Assembly: GCA_965539935.1 (NCBI GenBank) | Contig: CBETVX010000012.1 | Location: 1-62,811 of the forward strand | Direction: 5' to 3' | DNA from: CBETVX01 sp965539935 | GTDB taxonomy: Bacteria; Bacillota; Clostridia; Peptostreptococcales; Caminicellaceae | DNA length: 62,811 nt | The notes under the pieces: generated by a model | Database searches by the model: none | What the model was told of the DNA's origin: nothing | The model's input: the letters and a program-made list of their open reading frames with translations, nothing else | Translations under genes and position numbers: made by a program | Shown: positions 24,698-32,672 of the stretch, one piece after another | Layout of the letters: each line of letters begins with the position of its first letter | How positions within the stretch are numbered: the first letter of the stretch is position 1

Positions 24698-26482
24698 TTA
24701 ATTAATTTCATATTCTTTCATTTTTCTATATAGGGTAGCCCTACTTATGCCCAAGGCCTTAGCAACTTTAATTATGGACTTAGTATCTCTACCATAATAC
24801 CTTAAAGCCTTTTTAATTTCTTCCTTTTCTAATTCCTTAATAGATTTAATACTTACTATTTCATTACTTTCATCATTGACTCCTTGAAACTTATTATCTA
24901 GTTTCTTAAATCTATTTGGCAAATCTGATGGTTTAATTACTTTGTTATTGCACATATTTACTGCATACTCTATTGTATTTTCAAGTTCCCTAACATTGCC
25001 TGGCCAATGATAGCTATTGAATATGTTTAAACACTCATCATCTATTTTTTCAATATTTTTCCCTAGTTTTCTATTACACTTTTCTAATAGATAATCTGAC
25101 AATAATACTATATCTTCCTTTCTATCCCTTAAGGGAGGAATATAGATGGGAATTACATTAAGTCTATAATATAAATCTTCCCTAAATTCTCCCTCTACAA
25201 CCTTTTTTTCTAACTCTTTATTGGTGGCTGCTATAACCCTAACTTCTATAGGTATATATTCACTGCCTCCAACCTTTTCGATTACCCTTTCTTGCAGAAC
25301 TCTTAAGAGTTTTGTCTGTAGATGTAGAGGCATATCTCCTATTTCATCTAAAAAAATAGTTCCTCTGTTGGCCAGTTCAAATTTTCCAGCCTTTCCTCTT
25401 TGTTTTGCTCCTGTAAAGGCTCCACCTTCATAGCCAAATAATTCACTTTCCAATAACTGTTCTGGAATGGCGGAGCAATTGACTGGTATAAAGGGACCCT
25501 TCGATAAATTACCATAAAAATGAATGGCCCTGGCAAATAGTTCCTTTCCAGTACCACTTTCTCCCTGGATTAATACTGTAGAGTTGGAATTGGCGGCCCT
25601 TTTAGCTTCAGAAATCACTTTTTTTAGCACATAGCTATTCCCTTGTATATCTTTAAAATCAGTTTCTATCATTCCTATAGTAATATTATTGACAGTATTT
25701 ATTACATCTGTAAGTTTACTAAATACAAAAACAGCACCTAAAATTTTATCATCTAATTTTATAGGAGTTACATCAAAAATTCCCCTTAAGGTATGATTAT
25801 TTTTTCTATAGGTGAATTCACTGTTTTTCATGCTATAACCCTTTTCAAGTACTTTACTGAGATTAAAGTTTCCAATTAGGTCCTCGATATTTTTTTGCAG
25901 CAGCATTTCATCTTTCAATTGAAATAACTTACTTGATTTTTTATTACATCTAATGATTTTACCCTTTTTATTAATTGCAATAATGCCCCTATTTACAGTA
26001 TTTAAAACAGTTTCTAATTCTTGAGCTAATAGATTTATTCTATCGGTATTTTCCTTCTCTAAAAGTTTTGTAGAGATTAGATCTGCCATTTTAGTCAAGA
26101 ACTTCATCAAATTATGCTTATTATTAATAAGTTCCATTTTTTGTTTGCTATCAAAGGCAATAAGACCTATTACCCCAACGGTATCATTATTTACCTTTAT
26201 AGGACAGCATACCTCTGCATATTCTAGACAATTACGTATATCTTTACATTTAGCACAAGCTGGATGGGTCCCAGGATCTTCAATAATAAAGCTTTCTTCT
26301 CTCTTTATAGCAAAGCCAAAGACCGAATCCCTATTTACCCTTTCACCTATTTTTTTTCTATACCTACCTGTACCTGCAATCCTATTAAGCTCATTATCTA
26401 CCACAGTTACATCCACCTTAATGGCACTAGAAATAACTTCGGAAATTTTTTGTACATCCCTAACAATTTTTTTCAGATCCAT
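24698..26482 (-). CDS. cdsR: Sigma-54-dependent transcriptional activator of cysteine desulfidase
   Basis: This 594-residue activator has an N-terminal GAF-like sensor domain (about 1-160) with a cysteine cluster at 76, 79, 85, 92 and 93, and a PAS-like domain (about 160-275). The AAA+ domain has Walker A GESGTGKE and the sigma-54 contact loop GAFTGA. A C-terminal Fis-type helix-turn-helix ends in GISRATLYRKMKEYEIN. It drives RNA polymerase-sigma-54 open-complex formation at cdsB, next door. ATG is preceded by AAGGAAG on the minus strand. The cysteine cluster may sense thiols or carry a metal; this is a guess from composition. Confidence 0.88.
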   Translation of the reverse strand: MDLKKIVRDVQKISEVISSAIKVDVTVVDNELNRIAGTGRYRKKIGERVNRDSVFGFAIKREESFIIEDPGTHPACAKCKDIRNCLEYAEVCCPIKVNNDTVGVIGLIAFDSKQKMELINNKHNLMKFLTKMADLISTKLLEKENTDRINLLAQELETVLNTVNRGIIAINKKGKIIRCNKKSSKLFQLKDEMLLQKNIEDLIGNFNLSKVLEKGYSMKNSEFTYRKNNHTLRGIFDVTPIKLDDKILGAVFVFSKLTDVINTVNNITIGMIETDFKDIQGNSYVLKKVISEAKRAANSNSTVLIQGESGTGKELFARAIHFYGNLSKGPFIPVNCSAIPEQLLESELFGYEGGAFTGAKQRGKAGKFELANRGTIFLDEIGDMPLHLQTKLLRVLQERVIEKVGGSEYIPIEVRVIAATNKELEKKVVEGEFREDLYYRLNVIPIYIPPLRDRKEDIVLLSDYLLEKCNRKLGKNIEKIDDECLNIFNSYHWPGNVRELENTIEYAVNMCNNKVIKPSDLPNRFKKLDNKFQGVNDESNEIVSIKSIKELEKEEIKKALRYYGRDTKSIIKVAKALGISRATLYRKMKEYEIN

Positions 26483-26718
26483 ATTAATCTTCCTTTTAAA
26501 TATTAAGTATATTTAATTATAATAATTATACCATTGCCAAGTGTTTAGCCTACATAAAACTTATTAAATTGATAAAATATTCAAATAGTTTCTAAATATA
26601 GATCTAAGTATAAATTTATTGTTCTAGCATAAAAATTTATTGAAAAACAATAAAAAAATATTGTAAATAAATAAAAATACCTTTATAATTAAAATGAAGA
26701 ATTTTGGAGGTGAAAATA

Positions 26719-27189
26719 ATGAAAATCATAGGAAAGAAAGGTCTTTCAGGATTAGTGGAGTGGATAGTGAACTTAATATTTATTGTTGGAATATTGATTT
26801 GGGGATCATTACCATGGTTATTGCCTTGGACCATAAGGTTGATAAAACCCCAGTATGCATATGATAGTAGGTACTTTTATTTCCTAATTATATTTTTATA
26901 TATTACTGGAGTATTTGCACTGACCATTGTATATCAAGTGCGAAGGTTTTTTCATTCTATAAATGAAAATAATCCCTTCATTTATGATAATGTAAAGGCT
27001 TTAAAAGTTATAGGATATGCTTCATTTATAATTAGCCTATGTTATATTTTTAAAATAATTTACTATCCAACAGTATTGACTATAATAATCACTATGATAT
27101 TTGCCATTTTGGGATGTTTTTGTATAGTATTGGCAGAAATTTTTAGGCAGGCTGTGGAAACAAAAAATGAAAATGATCTGACTATATAG
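26719..27189 (+). CDS. DUF2975 membrane protein
   Basis: This 156-residue protein has four hydrophobic helices in the layout of DUF2975 (about residues 12-33, 49-70, 95-115 and 118-140). ATG 26719 is used, with TTGGAGGTG upstream. Function is unknown. DUF2975 genes are commonly paired with a small Cro/CI-type regulator gene, and one follows 16 bp downstream, so the pair probably acts together, perhaps as a membrane-linked repressor system. Confidence 0.8.
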   Translation: MKIIGKKGLSGLVEWIVNLIFIVGILIWGSLPWLLPWTIRLIKPQYAYDSRYFYFLIIFLYITGVFALTIVYQVRRFFHSINENNPFIYDNVKALKVIGYASFIISLCYIFKIIYYPTVLTIIITMIFAILGCFCIVLAEIFRQAVETKNENDLTI

Positions 27190-27205
27190 ATAAGGAGAGG
27201 TAGTC

Positions 27206-27418
27206 ATGGCTATAGTAGTAAATTTAGATGTTATGATGGCCAAGCGAAAGGTAAAGTCGGGGGACTTAGCTAAGGCCATTGGAATTACTCAAGCTAATTT
27301 ATCAATTCTTAAAAATAATAAGGCAAAGGCCATTAGATTTTCAACCCTTGAGGCCATTTGTAGAGAGCTGGATTGTCAACCGGGAGATATTTTAGAGTAT
27401 GTAGAGGATGATAAATAG
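27206..27418 (+). CDS. Small Cro/CI-type (YozG-like) helix-turn-helix regulator
   Basis: The whole of this 70-residue protein is one XRE-family domain. VVNLDVMMAKRKVKSGDLAKAIGITQANLS is split here as the scaffold MMAKRKVKSGDLAKAIGIT plus the recognition helix QANLSILKNNKAKAIRFSTL. The tail ELDCQPGDILEYVED is typical of YozG-like proteins. Ribosome binding site AAGGAGAGG. It lies between the DUF2975 gene and exosortase K and is probably co-transcribed with the former. Confidence 0.88.
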   Translation: MAIVVNLDVMMAKRKVKSGDLAKAIGITQANLSILKNNKAKAIRFSTLEAICRELDCQPGDILEYVEDDK

Positions 27419-27423
27419 GGAGC

Positions 27424-27960
27424 TTGAAAAATATGAATATATTAATTTATGTTATTACTATTTTAATTTCCCTTTGGTTAAGATTCATATATAAGTATGG
27501 GGTTATAGAAGACCTTTTATTTATTTTAAAACCAGTAATGTACATAGTAGAGAAATTTTCAGCAATAAAATTCAACTATCTTTCAGGAGGCTTTGGCTTT
27601 ATTAATAAAGATTTAGGAATTCAAATAGTAAAGGAATGTTCAGGGGTAAACTTTTTTATTATTAGTATAACCATGCTTATATTTTCATTTGTTCATAAAA
27701 TCGAAAGTAGAAAATATAAACTAGTATTATCTAGTTTTTTTCTCATAATTTCATATATAGCTACAATTCTTGCCAACGCTTCAAGGATTATTGGAACCGT
27801 TTTTATTATGAATACTGGATTATTGACTAATGGAAGGGTAGAAGGACTAGTTCATCAATCCATAGGAGTTGTAGTTTACTTTATATATTTAGTAATTGTA
27901 TATTATATTGCTTCTAGATTAATAGTGAAGGTGGGGGATAAAAGTGAATCGAATATATAA
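27424..27960 (+). CDS. xrtK: Exosortase K (XrtK)
   Basis: This 178-residue integral membrane cysteine protease/transpeptidase has about six helices. The exosortase catalytic residues are Cys72 in ECSG, Arg121 in NASR and His144 in VHQSIG. Exosortases cleave C-terminal CTERM signals and move the protein to the cell surface. XrtK is a dedicated form normally encoded beside one target, and the next gene overlaps it by 17 bp and carries such a signal. TTG 27424 or ATG 27433 is the start; AGGGA lies just upstream. Confidence 0.85.
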   Translation: MKNMNILIYVITILISLWLRFIYKYGVIEDLLFILKPVMYIVEKFSAIKFNYLSGGFGFINKDLGIQIVKECSGVNFFIISITMLIFSFVHKIESRKYKLVLSSFFLIISYIATILANASRIIGTVFIMNTGLLTNGRVEGLVHQSIGVVVYFIYLVIVYYIASRLIVKVGDKSESNI

Positions 27961-30754
27961 ACCATATATAATATTTGCCACTATTACTGTACCTCAGATA
28001 CTTATTTTTGTAATATTTAGTAAAATTTTTTATATTATAAATTCAGAGTTGTCCCAGAGAGATATTAGATTTTGGTCTATATTAGGAAGTTATTTAGGAA
28101 TAGCATGTATTCTATTTACCATATATGGAGCTGTATCTTTCCTAAAGAAAAAAGATATTAATATACTCTGGGCAGGTTTGATGTTTATAACCTATATACT
28201 GTTTTTGATCATATATTTATTTAACTACTCTAGTATTATACCTTGGAACATTACTAACTGGATGCTTTCAGGAATACGACCTGGAATGACAATATTGACA
28301 CTTATTATGCCAGCTTTAGTTCATTCCATGGTTATTTTAGTTCATTTGACTATGGATAGATATGGAGTTAGTATTTCACGGGATTTTATTTTTCTCATAG
28401 GAATACCTGCTTTTTGGTATATTTTTTTCCAAATTATTAGGATTACTAATTTTAATGGACTTGATAGTTTAGAAAAGATAGTACCTATATTATTTATTAT
28501 TAGTATAATAGTATTTCTATTTTTCTTCGTGAGAATAATAGTTATAGTTTTAAAAAACAAACCACAAATATGGCAGAAATATTTAGCGGTATTTGTATTT
28601 TTTGGAGCACTAATGGGATTGACTATAAATCAATCCTTTGGCAATATAATGGGGGATTACTCCCACTATAGTTATTATATATTGAGTATAGTTACAGGAG
28701 TCTTAATGATTATTCCTGAGAGTGACAATAAAAAAATAAGGCTTGGACTATTTATAGCTAAAAGTATAACTTTTACTTTCACGTCATATTTTTTTATAGT
28801 ATTTCTTCCATATTTACCATTGTCACTACTTGGAATTATATTTATTGGGTTAGGTATACTGATGTTAGTGCCTCTAGCTTTGACGTTTCTACACATTAGA
28901 GGGTTATGGAGTGATTACAATTACTTAAAGGGATTTTACAACAAAACAGCTTTAGTAGCATTATTTTTAATAGGAGTTATGGTATTACCTACCTTCTATA
29001 TGACTACTGTAAGAAATGACAAAGAAAATTTAGATACAGCCCTTAAGTATGCCTATCAGAGGGGCTATGAAGATAATATGGAATATGATTTAGATTTAGA
29101 AGGGATAAAGAGAGCCCTAAAAAATATTAAACATGTAAATGGTACAAATAGAGATACATTTAGTATGTTTAATAGAGGTACACCTTATTTAACCTCATTT
29201 TATAACTGGTATGTATTAGATAATCTATCCATATCCAATAGAAAAATAAAGGAATTGGAAGAAGTATTCTTTGGAGAATCAGATGTATATACAGTGCAGC
29301 AGACTACCTTTGATAATCATAATCAGGGGAATAAAGATGTATTTATACAAGACATAAAGGTAGAAACAGAGTTTGATTCACAGGAAGAAATTTTCAAAAG
29401 CTGGATTCATTTTGAAATCAAGAATAAAAGTACTTTTCAAAATGAATACCATACAGTTTTTGAATTGCCTGAGGGTAGCTATATAAGTAATTATTACCTA
29501 TATGTAGGTGATGAAAAAAAATATGGCCTTATTGCCGATAAAAGGGCTGCAAATTGGATATACGAAAGAATTAAATCCGTTAGAAAGGACCCTGGATTAT
29601 TAACCTATTATGATGAAAATAAAATTGACTTTAAAATATTTCCCTTTGAAGGAAATGAAACTAGGAAAACTGGAATAGAAATAGTGCATAATAAGCCGAT
29701 GATTTTGAATATAGACGGAAATATAGTTGAACTTAAAGATAACAATGCTATAAATAATAATTTAAAAGATATTGAAATAGATCCAAATATTGTATATCTT
29801 TCTAGTGAAGTAAAAGAAACTTTACCTATAATAAATAGAGAAAATGAATATTATTTCCTTATAGATTATTCTAAGGACAATGAAAAAAATATAGATGAAT
29901 ATAGTAATAGGATTAAGGATTTTATTTATAAAAACAAAATTGAGGATTCAGTAAGGGAGATTATTGCATTAAATTTTGAGGAAAAAAGCATCCTGCATAA
30001 AGAAAATTGGGAAGCGGAATTTCAAAATTTTAAAGTAAAGGGTGGATTCTACACAGATTACACCATAAAGAGAATTTTGTATAATAACTATGTTAATAAT
30101 TCAGATAAAAGGCCTATTATCATTTTAGTTACCGATGATATAAATAGCCCAATAATAAGAGAAGATTTTAGTAGTTTAAATTTTATGGCACCGGAAGGAT
30201 TATATTATTATAATCTAAACAGAAATGAAGAATTAGTAAGATATTCTCCATTAAATCAAAATAACTACGAAAAAGTTATAGATCAAGCTGATAAAATTGA
30301 TAAAGTACCTGTACTGGTATATACCGATGAAAAAGGAAGAAGATTTTATCTTTCTAATGATAATGAAGATAGTATTATTATTAAAGGGGATAAAGTGATT
30401 TTTGAGGATAAAGGATTAAAAAGCTCAAAATGGGAAAGTGGAGTTTTACTTAAGGCTATGTATTTGAATTACATTATGCATCCAGAAAATTATTTTGAGA
30501 ATTCATTGAATATAGTCAAGGAAAGTATTATAAATGAAGTAATGAGTCCCTTAACTTCTTTTATCGTGTTAGAAAATGAAATGCAGGAAAAGGTCATGTT
30601 GGAGAAACAAAAAGAGATTTTAGCTACTGAAAAACCAATTGACATAGGTGATATGACCCAGATGAAAGAACCTTCTTTGCTTCTCATAGGATTTATAATA
30701 ATAAGTTGGGTGTTGATAAAAAATAGAAAAAATTTAAAGACATCCATAAAATAA
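27944..30754 (+). CDS. MSEP-CTERM type membrane protein, target of exosortase K
   Basis: This 936-residue protein has about ten transmembrane helices in residues 1-365, then a large soluble region with a VIT-like beta domain (about 440-590) and a mixed alpha/beta part. The C-terminus has the sorting layout: short motif MKEP (907-910), hydrophobic helix SLLLIGFIIISWVLI, and a basic end KNRKNLK. This corresponds to the MSEP-CTERM signal with Lys replacing Ser. GTG 27944 lies inside the 3' end of xrtK. The physiological role is unknown. Confidence 0.82.
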   Translation: MNRIYKPYIIFATITVPQILIFVIFSKIFYIINSELSQRDIRFWSILGSYLGIACILFTIYGAVSFLKKKDINILWAGLMFITYILFLIIYLFNYSSIIPWNITNWMLSGIRPGMTILTLIMPALVHSMVILVHLTMDRYGVSISRDFIFLIGIPAFWYIFFQIIRITNFNGLDSLEKIVPILFIISIIVFLFFFVRIIVIVLKNKPQIWQKYLAVFVFFGALMGLTINQSFGNIMGDYSHYSYYILSIVTGVLMIIPESDNKKIRLGLFIAKSITFTFTSYFFIVFLPYLPLSLLGIIFIGLGILMLVPLALTFLHIRGLWSDYNYLKGFYNKTALVALFLIGVMVLPTFYMTTVRNDKENLDTALKYAYQRGYEDNMEYDLDLEGIKRALKNIKHVNGTNRDTFSMFNRGTPYLTSFYNWYVLDNLSISNRKIKELEEVFFGESDVYTVQQTTFDNHNQGNKDVFIQDIKVETEFDSQEEIFKSWIHFEIKNKSTFQNEYHTVFELPEGSYISNYYLYVGDEKKYGLIADKRAANWIYERIKSVRKDPGLLTYYDENKIDFKIFPFEGNETRKTGIEIVHNKPMILNIDGNIVELKDNNAINNNLKDIEIDPNIVYLSSEVKETLPIINRENEYYFLIDYSKDNEKNIDEYSNRIKDFIYKNKIEDSVREIIALNFEEKSILHKENWEAEFQNFKVKGGFYTDYTIKRILYNNYVNNSDKRPIIILVTDDINSPIIREDFSSLNFMAPEGLYYYNLNRNEELVRYSPLNQNNYEKVIDQADKIDKVPVLVYTDEKGRRFYLSNDNEDSIIIKGDKVIFEDKGLKSSKWESGVLLKAMYLNYIMHPENYFENSLNIVKESIINEVMSPLTSFIVLENEMQEKVMLEKQKEILATEKPIDIGDMTQMKEPSLLLIGFIIISWVLIKNRKNLKTSIK

Positions 30755-30926
30755 TGTAAGGTATACTAGAATTTTTGTAAAAATAGTAGACATGAATTAA
30801 GAATATTGATATACTTATAAAAATCATCGTAGCAAACATCGAATAAACATATTGCTTCATACTAATAATGTTCGTGTTTATAGTATATAAATTTGCAAAT
30901 ATAACAAATAAAATTCGTAAAATCTA

Positions 30927-30955
30927 TTGACTAATATAAATCACTCTGTTATTAT
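30927..30955 (+). promoter_or_regulatory. Promoter of the purine riboswitch/permease/pur transcript
   Basis: TTGACT (30927-30932) and TATTAT (30950-30955) have a 17-bp spacer and lie 20-25 bp before the guanine aptamer. Confidence 0.7.
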
Positions 30956-30978
30956 GGAAGTGTCAAAAGTTAATATGT

Positions 30979-31047
30979 ACTCATATAAATCCAGTAATAA
31001 GGTCTGGATGTCTCTACCGGGTAGCCGTAAACTACCTGACTATGGGT
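30979..31047 (+). ncRNA. Guanine-class purine riboswitch aptamer
   Basis: P1 is ACTCAT/ATGGGT. The conserved core ATATAAAT, TCTCTACC, CCGTAAA and GACTATG is present. The residue that pairs with the ligand is C (GACTATG rather than GATTATG), so guanine or hypoxanthine is the expected ligand, not adenine. A PRPP aptamer follows directly. Confidence 0.92.
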
Positions 31048-31170
31048 GAAAGTGCATCTAGGGTTCCGATCAGGTAGTTTCTATTTGATGTCTGGTCCAA
31101 GTGGTGCAGGTATTATATATAATATTACACCGTGGGGATAAAAGCCCGGACGGGGAGGTTTCACTTTATA
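31048..31170 (+). ncRNA. PRPP riboswitch aptamer (ykkC subtype 2b), in tandem with guanine aptamer
   Basis: The ykkC-type core is present: GAAAGTG, CTAGGGTTCCG, CTGGTCCAAGTG, ACACCG and GGGATAAAAGCCCGG, followed by CGGGGAGGTTTC. The CCAAGTG and GGTTTC variants match the PRPP-sensing group rather than guanidine-I. Known guanine-PRPP tandems act as a logic gate: PRPP favours expression and guanine prevents it. The 3' part overlaps the terminator stem. Confidence 0.88.
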
Positions 31171-31202
31171 GCGAAAACTCCCCGCCCGGGCTTAAGTATT
31201 TT
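31144..31202 (+). terminator. Terminator shared by the tandem guanine-PRPP riboswitch
   Basis: GCCCGG and CGGGGAG (31144-31157) pair with CTCCCCG and CCCGGGC (31178-31191), a very stable stem. The 5' arm is also part of the PRPP aptamer, so ligand binding and termination exclude each other. The following T content is modest. Confidence 0.85.
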
Positions 31203-31217
31203 AAAGGAGGAAATTCA

Positions 31218-32546
31218 ATGGATGTTACAAATCAAAGTATCAATGAAAACAAATCAATTTTAGAGAAACTATTTAAGTTATCAGAAAAGGGAACTAATGT
31301 AAAAACAGAAATAGTTGCTGGAATTACTACTTTTATGACAATGGCTTATATACTAATTGTAAATCCAGATATTTTAAGTGCTACTGGAATGGATAAGGGT
31401 GGAGTATTTACAGCCACTGCTTTATCTGCTGCATTGGCTACAATATTAATGGCGGTACTTGCAAATTTACCATTTGCACTTGCTCCTGGTATGGGACTTA
31501 ATGCGTTTTTTGCTTTTTCAGTTGTTATAGGTATGGGATATAGTTGGCAGTTTGCATTAACAGCAATATTAATAGAAGGTATTATATTTATAATTTTAAC
31601 TTTATTCAATGTTCGTGAAGCCATAATAAACGGAATGCCAATGGCAATAAAAAATGCTGTAAGTGTTGGTATAGGATTGTTTATTGCATTTATAGGATTT
31701 CAAAGTGCAGGGATTATTATTGATGATCCAGCGGTATTAGTTAAATTAGGTAGTATAAAAAGTCCAGCTGTTTTATTATCTGTTGCTGGCATTGTTTTAA
31801 CAGGATTCTTATTGATTAAAAATGTTAAAGGTGCATTATTAATAGGTATACTTGCAACTACAGCTGTAGGTATGATATTTGGAATAGCTCCTGTACCAAG
31901 TAGTATAATAAGTACTCCTCCATCAATATCTACTGTTGCAATGCAATTTGATTTTAGCCAAGTATTTAGCTTTGAAATGTTGGTAGTTGTATTTACTTTC
32001 CTATTTGTTGATTTATTTGACACTATTGGTACTTTAGTAGGTGTTTCTGCTAAAGCCGATTTACTTGATGAAGAAGGTAGAGTTCCAAATGCAAAACAAG
32101 CATTACTTGCAGATGCAATTGGTACTACTGCTGGAGCTATGATGGGAACAAGTACAGTTACAACCTATGTAGAAAGTGCTTCCGGTGTTGCTGAAGGTGG
32201 AAGAACTGGTTTAACAGCTTTAACTACAGGTGTATTATTCTTAATTTCAACAATTTTTTCACCAATCCTTACTGCAGTTCCTGCAGCGGCAACTGCTCCA
32301 GTATTGATATTAGTTGGTTTCTTTATGATGAGCCCAATATTAAAAATAAACTTTGATGATTATACAGATGCTATACCAGCTTTCTTAACAATAATATTAA
32401 TGCCTCTAACATATAGTATTTCCGATGGAATAGTTTTCGGGATAATTTCCTACGTACTTCTTAAACTATTATCAGGAAGACAAAAAGACATTCATCCAAT
32501 GATGTATGTTATAGCGATTCTGTTCATAGCAAAGCTAATGGTTTAG
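31218..32546 (+). CDS. NCS2/AzgA-type purine permease (hypoxanthine/guanine)
   Basis: This 442-residue membrane protein has about 12-14 helices. The AzgA/PbuG-type N-terminal block is TEIVAGITTFMTMAYILIVNP, here read as residues about 25-45 with key TTFMTMAY. GLNAFFAF and the C-terminal SASGVAEGGRTGLTAL region, which forms the purine site and contains a conserved TYVESASG, are also present. It imports purine bases with protons or sodium. ATG 31218 follows AAAGGAGG, and the tandem guanine-PRPP riboswitch controls it. A hairpin separates it from purL. Confidence 0.9.
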   Translation: MDVTNQSINENKSILEKLFKLSEKGTNVKTEIVAGITTFMTMAYILIVNPDILSATGMDKGGVFTATALSAALATILMAVLANLPFALAPGMGLNAFFAFSVVIGMGYSWQFALTAILIEGIIFIILTLFNVREAIINGMPMAIKNAVSVGIGLFIAFIGFQSAGIIIDDPAVLVKLGSIKSPAVLLSVAGIVLTGFLLIKNVKGALLIGILATTAVGMIFGIAPVPSSIISTPPSISTVAMQFDFSQVFSFEMLVVVFTFLFVDLFDTIGTLVGVSAKADLLDEEGRVPNAKQALLADAIGTTAGAMMGTSTVTTYVESASGVAEGGRTGLTALTTGVLFLISTIFSPILTAVPAAATAPVLILVGFFMMSPILKINFDDYTDAIPAFLTIILMPLTYSISDGIVFGIISYVLLKLLSGRQKDIHPMMYVIAILFIAKLMV

Positions 32547-32556
32547 TAAATAAAAT

Positions 32557-32598
32557 AGCCCTAATATAGGAAAAACTATATTGGGGCTTAAAATTTAT
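32557..32598 (+). terminator. Hairpin between permease and purL
   Basis: A 13-bp stem (AGCCCTAATATAG with CTATATTGGGGCT, one G-U pair) is followed only by TTAAAATTTAT. It may terminate partially, leaving read-through into purL; no good promoter is visible for purL. Confidence 0.6.
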
Positions 32599-32672
32599 AT
32601 AAGAATTATGAAAATTCGCCTTGTAAATAAAAATAATAAAATTCAAATAAAATTATGAGGGTGATGAGGTCG

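Noticed and set aside
31048..31170. Guanidine-I riboswitch
   Set aside because: The core variants (CCAAGTG, AGGTTTC) and the tandem position behind a guanine aptamer next to purine genes fit the PRPP subtype; no guanidine exporter or carboxylase gene follows.
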